Part shown: piece after piece, positions 33,431 to 46,849 of the stretch | Layout of the letters: every line of letters begins with the position of its first letter | Numbering within the stretch: the stretch's first letter is position 1 | From: Ancylostoma caninum | Lineage: Eukaryota; Nematoda; Chromadorea; Rhabditida; Ancylostomatidae | DNA: 64,000 bases | Direction: 5' to 3' | Assembly: GCA_037903475.1 (NCBI GenBank) | Contig: JBAJFG010000298.1 | Coordinates: forward strand, 744,001 to 808,000 | Notes under the pieces: generated by a model | The model's input: the letters and a program-made list of their open reading frames with translations, nothing else | What the model was told of the DNA's origin: nothing | Databases searched by the model: none | Program-made: the position numbers and the translations under genes

Positions 33431-35313
33431 TACCTATGAGTCCTGTAGATCAGGAGGCAAGGATCTCCGCGACGCTTAGAATGCGCACGTCGTTATCTCC
33501 AGCAAGCAGATCTGGGTCGACATGTTAGAGATGACTGAAGACAACGTTCGACCGTGATACGCAGTTATGTCTAACATGTTAATCAATGACCTTCTTGTTA
33601 GAGACAACGACATGGGGGAGCATAAGCGTTGCGGAGATCCTTCTGTCTCAATCTACAGCTTTGTATGTATAATACGTTCAATTTGTAGCAAATGGGTGCG
33701 TTCGGCAAACACGCATCTAAAGTGCCGGCCAAAATTATATAGCCTTATGAGGTCTATTCCATTTCCCTCATAACTCCATTTAGAGTAAAGCTTCGAAGTT
33801 CATATTTTTGTGGGTGTTGTAGACACTTGCACCTGATAGAAAAAAATAATGTTGTCCCATTTTGTCAACAAGTTTCATTTAGGCAAAATTATTATCCACA
33901 AAGGTGAAAATCCGGGATTTTGCATCATCCACAAAAGATCACAGAAAGGCTTTTATGGGCAGTATTTTAACAAGAATTGAACTCCTTCTGATAGATTCGA
34001 CTCATATTTGGATGAAAACGTGTGCTTTCAGATGATTCATCAAAGCATACGAAGCCAACTTAGCTCATTTCAGTAGTAAACGAATGTAAGAATTTCTGCC
34101 AAATTAGCCCACTCTTCCTTGGTTACAATGTTAAGTCGGTCACGATGCACCCAGAAGTCCATATCACAAAAAGTTGCTTTCGTTACTTTCCATGCGAAGC
34201 TTTACTCCACCAAAACTTATGGAAGAAAATTCAAAAGCTACATAATCTTGGCCGGTACTGTATTTGATGAAGGGCAGGCCCAGTCGCAATTCTGTGCTTT
34301 CAGACGCATCTCAAACGCTGGTTAAACGCACGCATTCACGGCTTTGTGTCACCTATGTCGCATTTCCATTCAGGGTGTGCACACCTTTTGACCAGTTTTG
34401 AAGGGAAATTCTGCAGAGAGTAACGGAAATGGAAGCTATGGCTGGCTACCAATTGTCAAATCACACCTATGAATTACGAAATCAATCCATCACTCGCATC
34501 ACATCGCTCTGCACCGGGAACTGATACCAAGTCCCTTCGATTCCGCCCGACGGCTACTAAGTCCTGCTGGCCAATGAGCATCACGTGCCGCACCCCTGCT
34601 GGTCTCGCTTCATACAACCGTGGCTCGCTGAGCGGAGGAAACGCATACGCATTCGAGGGACTCATTTCTGCAGCGTTTTTGCAGCCATTGGTTGCCACTG
34701 GTTGCAATGTATTATAGGTGACGAGCTGCCTTGTTCCTGCCATCCCAATAGCAGGATCATAACACGCCAAATGCAGCTGTACGCGCAGGAGGATTAGGCT
34801 CGTCAACCCCGCCCACTTTTGCATTTGTCGCGCAGATGTCATGTCGGTTGAAACGGTTTTGGGCAGCGCTCGAAACGCTCGACTGCCTGAGCATGAGTAC
34901 TCTACAAGTTTAGTAAGGACAAAGTTCAAAGGATGCACGTTGCCCCGCCACCATGTTGCACACAACAGCTCAGTTGACAGTTAACGTGCTCCAATCAAAG
35001 TCTGGCTCATTCCATCCTTTAATATCGTGGTCAATATTTTAAAGAATTCCTTGGAAATTTGATTACATTAATATCTGGTTTTTCATATAAGTTCCTCTCT
35101 CATTTGCTTCCTGATAACGCTCTAGGTTTGTAGCTTTTGTATGTTAAAGTGAGACAATTCGTTGTTGCTGCATTGAGCTGCGTGACTTCCTTCAGCATTG
35201 ATACCTTTTCGCAGGTTCTAGTCCATTTTTTTGGTAGCGTTTTCTCGTTCCCTACATATGTTAAACGTCTCTTTCTTGCTTTGTTCCATTCTGTTCACAG
35301 TCGCAGGTTAAGG
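33431..35313. other. intergenic stretch upstream of NAA15
   Basis: No gene recognised. Short frames on both strands near 34470-34970 come from GC-richer sequence with the words CTACTAAGTCCTG and GCCAATGAGC, which echo the dispersed repeat at 28015, so this may be another remnant of that kind. Confidence 0.4.
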
Positions 35314-35319
35314 TTTCAG
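35314..35319 (+). promoter_or_regulatory. probable spliced-leader trans-splice acceptor
   Basis: TTTCAG ends two bases upstream of the NAA15 start codon (ATG at 35322), and no upstream exon is needed to open the reading frame. In nematodes this placement is typical of spliced-leader addition. The alternative is an ordinary acceptor of a 5' UTR exon. Confidence 0.5.
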
Positions 35320-35321
35320 GG

Positions 35322-38300
35322 ATGACTCCCCCGGGTCAATCGAGTAGTCAGCCTTTGCCATCAAAAGAGTTGGGTCTGTTCAAAAAAATCATAGTAGGTG
35401 TTTCGTGGTTCTGGTGAATTTGAACTTTGAAGCTCTTTAATAGCAATGTCATTTTTTTTTCAGAAGTCATATGAGCAAAAGAAGTACCGCTTTGGATTGA
35501 AGTATGCGAAAACAATCTTGAGCAATCCCAACTTTGCAGAACATGGAGGTTTGCGCTACATTTTTAATGAACGTTCCCATACTATACAGAGATTTCACTT
35601 TCCCATTTGTTTTGAAAGTCTGGATGCTGTAATATCCTTTGTAGCTAACAGTTTGTGTTCAGAGACACTAGCAATGAAAGGACTGATACTGAATTGCATG
35701 GGTAAACAACAGGAGGCGCAAGAGTGCGTGAAGAGGGGTCTCATGGTTGGTGTTTCTGTTACTTTATCTTGATTTAATCAGTAGTTCGGATAATTTCCTT
35801 GCATTTTCCTTGCAAAACTGTGTTGCGTGACCACGCACAGCCGTTTTCGGGGAGGAATTGCAATCCATTTATTCATTTATACATGAAGCTATGGCAATCA
35901 ACATGTATGTGCTGCATTTGCAACGCAGAGAGAAAAGAATGTTGCAGATCTACTGCAATAGATTTACTTTGCGGTCATGATTCGTCGTTTTCTTAGTTGT
36001 TTGAACACACGGTTCACTCAGAAAGCTCTGAATGCCGTTTGTCGTCGGTAATGTCCGAATCACTTCGGAGGCCGTTTTAACATGACAGGCCGCTAAAAAT
36101 TCTAGCGACCCACAAGAAAAAACGAAAGCAGCCTGTATAAGCCGCTTTGCACTCTTCACCTAGAAGTGCGCTGCTGGTCACCGTCTCCACAACCTTCTCT
36201 AACTGCACTGCCATAAAACGGAGACCTCAGCACCTCCCTGAAGATGAGCTGTCCTCCCGCGTTCTTCGATTAAGAGACGAACATTCGCTTTCCATCGTTT
36301 TGGTCCATTTTTTTTCACGTACCTTCTCTGCTATTTATGCTAAACTTTAGAAAAAAAAACTGCGCTTCCATGGCTGTGAATAGAGTGGCGCTGCCTTTCT
36401 GTTATACCTGAACAACACAGCTCTCGCTTAATTCTCCGTTTTTCGATAGTCTCTGTAAATATTTCTGTAATTCTTCCCGTGGCACTAGATACATATCCGC
36501 AGTTCATTTTGACTTCTAAGCATACCATTTCCTTTTACTCATTGCAAAACCATATGCGTGAGCATTTGACTGTTCTGATTTATTGAAGCCTTATAAGTAC
36601 CACTAACTCCAATGTGTTTTAGTCGTGGAGTTTTAGTCGTCGCTTAGCAAAGATGATAGAGTAAACATTGAAGTACTGGTCAGATTCTTCACCTTATAAT
36701 CATCTACATTCAGGCTGACCTGAAGTCCTATGTGTGTTGGCATGTTTATGGGCTTGTACAACGGTCAGACAAAAAGTATGACGAGGCCATCAAGGTAGTT
36801 ATTTCCATGTCCTTACATTGTCTCGTGGAGGGATCTCAATCGCTTCCAGGCTTACAAGAGGGCTTTACTTCTTGACAAGGATAATATGCAGATACTGCGA
36901 GATTTGTCGCTACTCCAGATCCAAATGAGAGATTATGAAGGCTACAAGGTACACTCTCATGACATCAGTTCGTGTGAACTTAGGTGTCCTGCAAATTTGA
37001 ACCATACATTTCTTAATTGTCAGGACTCCCGGTATCATCTGTTGCGGCTCCGCCCAACACAGAAGATGTCATGGATAGCATATGCCACTGCATATCATCT
37101 TTTGAAAGATTACGAGAAGGCGTTGAACATACTCGCAGAATTCATCCAAAACAACAAGGTTGGTTTTGTTATAGGCTTCTTTCAGTTGCTGACATCGTTT
37201 GCGTAAATTCTCTAGTGATGCACAAAATGAGAATTGTGTTAAAACATGGTGCACGCAGCTTCATATCTGAGATACTTGCGCTCACATTCTCATGAGTAAG
37301 CGCTGACAAAAATGTGTCAAAAAATGCTCATAGCAGGTTGCGGTGAAGTGATTAGTGATTAGGTAGGAATGACAGAGTAGAGCATATGATTGAAGTAGAA
37401 GTTGTGAACCTAATTGATCTGGTGTACTTTCAGTAAAAATTGTAGTCTCTTCGGAAATTCAGTGAATGATTTATCCCTCATTGCAACCTTCTCAAGACTC
37501 CCATTTATGCATTACTCCTACAGTGCTGGACTTTCTCTTTCCAGTTTTATTGTTATTAATATTTGATTCCATGGAATGTATCGTTTTGCGAAGGCATTCG
37601 ACTTTTATCATTGCAGCCTTCTTCCTATGACTTCGAGTATTCGGAACTTGTCCTTTACCAGAATATGATTCTGTGTGAAGCTGGTCTTCTAGAGGAAGCT
37701 TTATCAAAGCTCGAAGAAAATGCTACTGTTATAGTTGACAAAGTTTCCTATATGGAAAGACGAGGTTGTTCATTCTTGCTTTCCTGCTTCTCACTTATCT
37801 GTTTTATTTTCTTTTTGCTTCATTTCATTCAAACTGAAGTGTTTCACTTATTTCTTTAAAATGTATGGATTTAGACCTGTAAAGAATTCATTTGTTCAGG
37901 CTCAACACTAATGAAACTTGGCAGAATGGAAGATGCGGAGAAGGTTTACCGTCAGCTCATTGACAGAAATCCGGAAAACATTGATTACTATAACAAACTA
38001 GAAACTTGTCTTGGACTCGGTGAAGGTCAGTAGATGGTATTACACGTAATCGTTTCTTATGTTAGCTTTAACATTTCTCAACATTGGTGCGTAACCGCTA
38101 TTGTTAATACGTACATTACCAGCAATAAATCCGGTGGCAATCACGTTTCTCAGCATTGTTGAACCGATTCTTATGCACATCCCGATACCTGCTCGTGAAA
38201 TGATATGGTTGCAATTTGCTTTCACGCATCCATAATCAAATCTATCGGAAATAATAAGTTTGTATTTGGAACCTCCAGGACATTGTGATCTTTACTAGTG

Positions 38301-41300
38301 TCTCTTGGGAAAACTTTGCTTCGGAATGGAGGAATTCAGTCACTTCAGGTGCTCCGCTCGATGACCGCATAGCTATGTATGACTACTTCGCTGAACGCCA
38401 CAAACGAGCCGCTGCGCCTCGACGGCAACCATTGTACCTGTTGGATGGTCCTGAACTAGCTAGTCGCCTTGATGAGTGGATTGTGAGAGGATTGCGGAAA
38501 GGGGTACCCAGTCTCTTCAAAAACTTGGTACCATTATACAACAATCCCACCAAGGTCTGCAAACCTTTTCTGTTCAACATTGCTTTACTAAGATAGTTTG
38601 CTGTTTTCAGGTCAACATTATAGAACAGCTGTTATTAGATTATGTGAAGAAGGTTGAAACGAATGGATATCGTGGTGGATCACTTCATGGTGATTTTATG
38701 TTTCTTCATTCATCTCTTACCGTCTTTTTTTCACCTATTTGGAAACACTTCTTTTGAATCCCGCTCAGCACAGCTTCGCCACATGCTGAATTTCTTTCAT
38801 GGAGACTGTTCAGTACGTGCTCCTTTTCCCAGTTTCGCAATGTTTACCAAAAACAGTGCAACCGCGTTCATTCTCCGCATAAAGTGAATCGCTCTATTCT
38901 TCGGCTTAGAAAATGTGAAAATAATGCCTACAGGTGATGGTGATGAAATGGAATCTCCCACTTCCGCACTTTGGTTGTACCTGCTTGTCGCACAGCACTT
39001 TGATCGAGTCGGTAATATTCCTGTAGCGATGAAGTATGTTGAATCCGCCTTCGCGCACACACCAACTCTCATAGAGACATTGATGGTGAAAGCGAAGATC
39101 TACAAGGTACGTCTGGCTGTTGTAACAGTGATTTTGTTACTCTTTTCAATATTTTCTTGTATAACAAGGACGAGAGAGTGACTATGGAAATTCCTAATCA
39201 CAAGCTGATAGTCTTCTTGATTTTTTATCTCTATCTTCCAGTTTAATAAGGTCTTTCAAATGCAGCAACTCATGAAAATGTTACCGGCGCAATATTCCTG
39301 CACCAGCTTCATGTCATTTTTTTCCTTCTCAGAGAAAAAGCTAATGTAAATAAGCGTCGACTTCTTTATCGATTCTTGTATGTCATGTTGCTGGCACTAT
39401 ATTATAGCTACTTAAAAAGAGTTTTGCTTTTCAAGGATATGTATATTCTTCCTTCGTTGCTTTCGTATATTCTTTCCTCGTTGTTTTATCTATTATAAGT
39501 GAATATTATCAGCATGCTGGGGATTACTCTGAAGCGGCCAGACTGATGGACGAGGCCCAGTCGTTGGATACTGCCGACCGCTACATTAATAGCAAATGCG
39601 CCAAGTATCTCCTCCGAGCAGGACAAATGGAGCGGGCCGAGAAGATGTGCAGTAAATTTACTCGGGTAAGTTTTCACCTCTTACCTGTTGAGAACATCTC
39701 CTTTTTTTCCATATTGTTGGTTACTGCTGGTTACTATGTTTCGGTTTGCACATCTGAAACAATGCCTGACTACTAAGAAGGGACTACATTCGATAGAGTT
39801 CTCTGGTTTAGTTGGTCGTTCTCCTACTTGGCAACAGTTATGCACTTAGCTATCTTATGATGGGGTCGCCAAATCGACAACATCGTTAGCATTCATAGAT
39901 GCTCAACTTTTGCCTGTCTTCATCGGCGAAGCTCTTCTCTCTGTGAGAATTGTTTCTAGCAGTTATCTTTCTCGACATCTTAGTTATTCGAATTTACAGG
40001 TACTCGGATGAGTCGAGTTTTCGTATAGATAGATTTTTCTATTGTTTGAATTATTCAGTCATTGGGATGATATACTTTAAATGTTATCGGATTCCTTTAA
40101 ATATCAGCCGCTTTTGCAGTTCACACGTAGCGATTTCTAAAAGCTTGTCTCTCTCTTGGTTTGTCATTTATTTAATCCCTCAAACGACTAACTTTTAAGG
40201 AGGGCGATAGGGCATCGACAACATTGAATGAAATGCAGTGCATGTGGTATGAGTTGGAGTGTGCTCGGTGTCACTTTGCTGAAGGTCGCTACGGTGAAGC
40301 TTTGAAAAAAGTGCATCAAATTGAGCAGGTCAGTTGTGCTTGAGTATTTGCTGTTTTTCTCGCCTTATTTTATTTCATTTTGCAGCACTTCGTAGGGATG
40401 ATTGAGGACCAGTATGATTTCCATACATATTGCCTGAGGAAAACTACGCTATGCTCTTATGTACAGCTACTTCGTTTGGAAGATGTTCTCCGCACTCATG
40501 ATTTTTATTATCATGCTGCGATTATTGCTGCTAGGGTCAGTTGTACGGGCATGTTTGCTCGGTTACGTAGTTATCCATTCTGACCTAGTTTTTGATCCCC
40601 ATAAATGTAGGAGAGTCACTAGTCTTCTCGACTTTGGTTTCAATTCGGCTCCGACATCCTTACTATGTATTTGATAGGTACTGTTCTTCCCTCTTTAGAT
40701 ATATCTTCGAATGGTTGATCGTCCTCAGGAATTCTCGGGTGAGCACGAAGCTGCTGATGGTCTTTCAGCGGCAGCCCTTAAGAAGTTGAAAAAACAACAA
40801 AAGAGGCAACAAGAGAAGGAACAGGAACTGAAGAAGAGTGTGAACAAGGTATTAGGCATTGCGATCACATTCTATTTTTTTTTTGTTATTCTTTGTTTTA
40901 TTTTCTACCTTTGTTGTTGCAGTAACTAACTTGCGGTTTTCTAGAAAGAGGAGTACACGAATCCGGCCATGCAGTTTGATGCAGAAGCATTGCTGAGGAC
41001 TGAAAAGCCCTTGGATGAAGCGTCTAAATTCGTGCAGCATTTGCATATGCTGGGTAGCAAGCATATAACAGCGTACAATGTTGCATTTGAAGTGTACTTG
41101 AGAAAGGTATTGTTTCTCGGATTTCAATTATCAGAACTGCTTTATCATGTCAGTGAATCTAACGATTTTTCACCATGTGGTCCCGCTCGTTCACTTTCGA
41201 AACCTTTTGTCTACAGCAGTTTTAGCCGCTTATTTGATGTGCGATGTACCCTTGCAGACATGTTTCTCTTATTCTTTGTGAGCCCCACGAAATAATTACA

Positions 41301-44022
41301 TCCATAGAGCGGTACATGGTAAGGTTGAAAAAAGACATTATTTCATTTCATTTTTCATTTATTACATGATCATGCTTATGTGAGAGGAAACCAACAAACG
41401 ATAGAACGTAACAAATCAATATTTCCGAGCAATACTTGCAAACGTACCAGGAAAAGTACAAATAACATTAAAAATGATAGAGAACCTTAAAAAACGAATA
41501 AAACTAAACATAATCACGGATCTAGGTATTTATCTATCATGTTTCTAAGAGAGCCTAATTTAGGAGGGATGGGATCTTTTTTTTTCTTTTTGATAAGCGC
41601 TAGAAAAGCAGAACTATCACGATTGGTGAAAAAAATGCGACCTACAACTTGTGCGAGCCCTAGGAACTGCCACTTCACGCGAGAGGCCTCTTGTAATGGA
41701 TGATTGTCTGACAGTACAAAATATGCTTGATTGAATATCGCATGGACCACTAACTAGTTTGTGATAAGTGATGAGATCAAACCATTCCCTTCCTTTGACA
41801 AGATAAGACAGCTTGAAGGTTTCGTTCCTGTCTTTAAAAGACTGAATTCCCTCATAAATATATCAACAAAAAAATTGGAACGCTTCACGAATTTGCGTGT
41901 CATCCTTGCGTAGGGGCCATGCTAATCTTCTCTTTATTGTTCCAATTGTAGTATATGTTCAGGAATGAACTCCTTTTCTCAGTAGCTTATTTGTGACACT
42001 CTTTTTGTGCAGGACTGTTTCATTACATTAATGCACACACAGTAACTATACAGGCTTTGAATCCCTTCAGTTAATGCCTTTTTCACTATTTTCCTTCAAA
42101 CTTGTAGTGCAGTCTGGTAGTTAAGGGAGTGCATCTGTGATTACCTGCGACTACGGCTGTACCGCGATGGCAGATCACTATCATGGGAAGATACTGCAGA
42201 GTGCGTCTGGTGGAAGATTTTACTAAGTGACGGTATAAAAGAGTCAAAATCACACCATATACATATTAAAAGCTGCAAAGGAAGGTGCAAAAATTGGATC
42301 GGACCAGTTGATCTGCCTATCGATACCACTTCGCATCCGTATCTGTAGACAAAATCCCAAATGCATTCCCAACCTACCAGACTATACCTCTACATAGGCA
42401 AGCTTGTAGCGCCACAAACCTGTCGAACCCCCCAGCATCTAGGAATGTTTTCAGAACAAGCCCTTACTCATGCTCAAGTGCCTCAAGCAAGCCGCGTTGC
42501 TTGACGATTCAGATCCATGTCTTCACGTTTGCCGCATCAAGTTCTTAAAATACAGTGGGTAACTTCTCAGCATTCTGAATGTTTTGCTTCACCTCTTTTA
42601 CGAGATTCTCCCTATCCGCATTTCAGAGGATAATGTCCCAGCTTCTGGGATGGTCGGACAGCTGGTTCAAGAAATGTTTTCCCAACTTTTCACTGTAGTG
42701 GATCCTGTTAAGTTGAATGAAACTTTCAAACATCAACATTTGAACAGCCTTCGCCATCGCATTGCAGGTAATGATGTTGTCGTGGATGTTTCTTGTGTGA
42801 TTTACTCGTGTCTTCGAAAACTGTATGGTTTTAGTTGCTGAATGCAACTTAATTCTCGACCCTGGTAGCGAGTCGACTACAAAAAATTGGTTGATCAAAT
42901 CTCTAGAGGACGAGAAACTCACGGGTAGGACATTGAAAACGGTTGTGGAACTATATGATGCAATTAAATATGGACGGCACGGAAGCTGGAGCAAAGAGGA
43001 GGCAAGCGTATTATTCCTTTTCGTTCGTATACCTTATGAATTCCCCTCATCTGAATTCTTTTATCTGTATCGACACTGCGTTTCTAATCATTCGTCTATG
43101 TGCTGTTCATTCCTATAGTACAAATCAAGGTTAAGATTATTAATCCACTGCACTTGTTTGTTGCTAGTGCTGTTCTAGCTCAATTCCAGTTTGAAACATT
43201 AAAATTATACGCTTTAAATTGAAATCATTTCCATTCTGGACTTTCTTTTACACGGATCATATTTTCTAATGAGAAAATGGTGTGGGTGTCATGGTTACTT
43301 TTTGAAGTAGATTGTTATCAGCTCGTAGCAACACTTTCAACATAGTTCAGAAGTCGCGCACTAGGCGATAAATTTTCTTACCAATGTCTCGATATCTTAT
43401 TTATTCGACGTCGCTCCACAAAGGATTTTGCATTTTTGGAGATACTTCTGTACAATGGATTTTAGAGGCAGTAGCACGTGCGTCTTTCGCAGTACTCAGA
43501 CTCTCTTACATGTGCTTTCGTTGAAGCAGGTAATGTAGCTGAAGATGCCTATCTGTTCCCAACACTGGGAACTTTCACGGTCATTTCGAAGCTCGCATAA
43601 TTGTCAAAAGAGAATATTAAATACTACATTTTATTGCAAGGAATATTAAATTATTCCAGTCCACGTTGTAGTTTTGTTCCTCGGAATACCATCTTATTAT
43701 CGACAGTTTCACGATAACCACCTTACACCTTAGCTTCTGCGACTGGAGACAATCTCCCATTGGTCATATAGTAAACAACGTTTGTCATATGTATGTTTTT
43801 CCATACCCGATTCATGCTTCTCCTTACAGGAGATTTCTGGTGTTTTTGTTTTACTACTGATTCTTCTAATTTTTATTCTTATTTCATGCTGTTCCATCCC
43901 CGTTAAGTGATTTTTTTTTCCAGTTGGACACCTTCGTAAAGCAAGGCCACGCGTTGTTCCCACAAGCGCAGGTCTTTGGTGGAGGTACTTCCCATGTGCT
44001 GACTCCGACAGAGAACGAATAA
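35322..44022 (+). CDS. NAA15: NAA15, auxiliary subunit of N-terminal acetyltransferase A
   Basis: NAA15 is a ring of TPR-like helices that anchors NAA10 to the ribosome so that NatA acetylates nascent N-termini after Met removal. Exons: 35322-35393, 35464-35548, 35663-35745, 36714-36794, 36850-36948, 37024-37158, 37617-37764, 37900-38025, 38349-38554, 38611-38689, 38769-38816, 38934-39106, 39513-39665, 40200-40328, 40386-40535, 40699-40848, 40945-41106, 42455-42554, 42627-42767, 42835-43001 and 43924-44022. Phases agree throughout and give about 861 residues; human NAA15 has 866. Family blocks are easy to see: [91 protein letters not shown] Lys/Gln-rich helix (about 40760-40848) matches the basic linker of the family. 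The exon at 38769-38816 is set only by phase and is the least sure. The last intron probably starts with GC. Confidence 0.93.
41868..41970 (-). ncRNA. U6 spliceosomal snRNA-like sequence, variant or pseudogene
   Basis: Read on the minus strand from 41970, the sequence begins GTTCATTCCTGAACATATAC, has the GATTAGCATGGCCCC core with the AGC triad, then GCAAGGATGACACGCAAATTC and GTGAAGCGTTCC, and ends in a T-run, the RNA polymerase III stop. Against the usual nematode U6 it has ACTACAATTGG for ACTAAAATTGG, AAAGAGA for the ACAGAGA box that contacts the 5' splice site, and CCCCTACG for CCCCTGCG. The 5' stem-loop shows a U-A to A-U change that keeps pairing. It lies antisense inside NAA15 intron 17. 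The box change suggests a pseudogene; the paired change suggests past constraint. Confidence 0.8.
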
Positions 44023-44029
44023 TGCCGTG

Positions 44030-45485
44030 CCTACGCTTATGCTCATGTGCTATCACCTCTAGCACCCTCAGATTAGTATCAGATCACACCCCAACCACTT
44101 TCACGATGGCATAGAGCTTTCGTTTTGTGCTACTATGCTTAAATGTTTTCCTTTTATTTTGTGCACTAGGCTCATGACCGCCATGCCTTCAACGCTCGAG
44201 TGGTCTGGCCGTTTGTTGAAGGTCTTCGTTTTTTCGAAAATGTTCTCGTTTGTTTTCAACTGTTTGTTTTTGTTATTCACCTTAATTACTCGGTCATTCA
44301 TCTGGTCTGGCCGGTGAGGGTGAAAGTGGCTGTGTTTATTTGAAATTGTAGAACTTCTTTAGGAACTTTATAGAATTCTATTCGATCTGTTTTTTTTTCT
44401 GCGCTATGCTGCCTGCTTTAAATGAGCGGGTGGATATTTCGTAGAAGATCGCTCAAGTTTTCCTTGAAGAATAGTGTATTTTCGCCCAATCGCTCGTTTT
44501 CATAGAGATTTGTTCGAATTTTTATGAGATGCTTGAGCGACTTTTTGGGTCAATTAACCGACAGCTCTCGTAGCAGTCATATAGAGCATCCTCAGCAAAT
44601 GGTGAGATCCGCACCATTTGTTACTTGATGTTTAGTGATGAAACTACTTTTTTCAATGCAAAAAGATTTACTTGTGCACGATTTGTTTGTTGTGTTGCGT
44701 TTGCCGCTTTATATCTGAGAAACTTTGTCATGTAACTGATTCGAACTAAAGTTTATCGAATGGGAAGGTTTAAGATTCGATCTCTTCATGTCGATAGGTG
44801 CAGACTCGGACTATGATGATCATGGTAAGAGTTCCCCTCAGTTTAATATTTTTCTTCATTTGCGTGGTGGGATTCACGTCGGCGAAGGTATGAAGGGGCA
44901 AGGAGTACTTGGAACCGTGACGAACAGTAACTCTGCTGTTGTTGCTGCATAGAATGGATATTATGTGGTTTTCTTTACTTCTTCCATACAACGAGCTGGC
45001 CATAGTTAACCGTAGGATAGCGGCATCATGGTGGCAGAACAGCAAGATTCATGTGACGGGTTCAACACGATGGCGGGAAAGACTCAAATGGAGGGGGAGA
45101 GTTGTTGGTAGATTTTTGCTATTGTTATGGAGGGTTGTTATCCAAGGATTGTTCTCTTCGAACATTCGTACGCTCGAAGCAGCCTAATCTTTCAATTAGG
45201 TTGAGGAACTTGCCTGGATCTAAGTTTAATGCATGGTGGGCTTAGAGGGGACGTCCTGAGTTGTGAGTGTGGGGTACAGCAGTAGCGTTGTGACGAATTC
45301 ACTCTTGATTATATGCTGCATTTACACCCCACTAACATCAGCTTTCTCGTTCCGGCTTTCTCGTACCGCAGCTCTTGTGCTTCACCAGGGAACATAGTTG
45401 TGAAGATACCAGAGAAATAGAAAATGCGAGAAATAGTGCGGTATTCGGAGAGGCAGGCGAGGCGAGAGACGCAGATCATGGGCAC
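44030..45485. other. intergenic stretch after NAA15
   Basis: AT-rich with T-runs; no conserved gene, element end or repeat family was recognised. No canonical AATAAA was seen close to the NAA15 stop, so its 3' end is not marked. Confidence 0.4.
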
Positions 45486-45490
45486 AAATA

Positions 45491-45731
45491 CTCAGACAAT
45501 AATAGCGTGCGGCCCGCGTGCCATGGACGTCAAGCGTGCGATCGGACACCGTTCACGCCGATGGCACGCTGATAGTATGTGATGGTATGGGTACGCGGGC
45601 CGCACGCTTGCTCAATCGAGAGGTTTCCATGTTGGTACCGCGCGATCGGCGTGCTTCAAATCAGCGAGCGGCGTTCATTCAGCACGCCATCGGAGTGACC
45701 GGTGTCCGATGGCACGCAGTTATTGTCTGAG
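45491..45731. mobile_element. CTCAGACAATAA MITE, complete, with TA duplication
   Basis: The ends are CTCAGACAATAATAGCGTGC and the complement of CTCAGACAATAACTGCGTGC (12 bp perfect, then near-matching). They are flanked by TA at 45489-45490 and 45732-45733. The 241-bp GC-rich interior has no credible gene. Partial relatives lie at 9429-9569 and 13516-13610. Confidence 0.8.
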
Positions 45732-46849
45732 TACTCAACTATCGTGGGTCACTGCCAAGAGGTACCCGAGACAATTACCGCCAGATGGCAGAATCAGCGG
45801 CGAGATCGGCTAGTGGCAGCCGGACAGGGCCCGTTGCCGTCCCAGCGCGGACCACCCCAAGCTCCGCCCACATAGCCAATGCCGCGCGCGACGCTCGCAA
45901 CGCGGCGAACAAGTCCGAGACAATGGAAACGAGCGAAATCGAAGAAAAAGGACTAGATATTTCATCCCGGGGGTCAGTAGTTTAGAGAATGGTATTATCA
46001 GTGATCCTGCTGACCGAAAGTGCGGAATTTCACCCTCATAAGAGAACGCGTGAAATTTTGCGTTTATCACGGAATTTTTTTTTGAACCAGGTCCCAGGCG
46101 TCATCAGTAATGTCGAAATTTTTGTAAATTTTAAAGCAGTGTCCAGGCAGAATCTTCAGTATTAGTACCCGAAGCCGATCCAGTGCCGGCTTCGCTCTTT
46201 TTTATTTTTTATTGAAAACATATCGAATCTTGTCTAAGGTTGTGAAGACATGTTTTAATGTCCATTAGTATGGCACCTCTCCATTCTCTTGTGCTGCGTA
46301 CGGCACTCCAACGCGTATTAACCTGTTGAACAGGCACCCCTAAATTTGACAAGTGTTTTTCGATATATACAGGGCCAGAATTTCGACACAAATTTCTGAA
46401 AAAAGCTGAAGCCCAAATTTCGGAAAAAAGGGGATGGCAGACTCGTCGTTTTTTGGAACGGACTACACGTGCTTGTGCTAGCAAGGCAAGTTGACTGACG
46501 TGCTTCACGTGCGTGAAGTTTTTTTTTATTGTATTGCTGCAGTATGGCTGTAGCTCTGTTGTGCTAGCTCAAACCGGGGTGTGAGTCATGATGAAGCAAA
46601 ATGGGGAGGTGTCTTTCCACCCTTTGGCGTCAACTCGTCTCCACTCACATTCAAATTTACATGAGCAAATATGGTGAAACAGCGCGCGAATTAGTGCGAG
46701 TAGGTCCTGAAGGGCGGGAGGAGGGTTTGATTGAACCGATCGCAGACACATTGTCTGCCCACTTTCGCCTCATCATGACCCACACTCAGAGGGCCGCTAG
46801 AGTGACTTTGTCTGCAGTTAAAATCTCGTCACAATGTTGGTCAACTGCA

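Noticed and set aside
34474..34965. 163-codon minus-strand frame
   Set aside because: It lies in repeat-like GC-richer DNA with open frames on both strands and shares words with the dispersed repeat at 28 kb.
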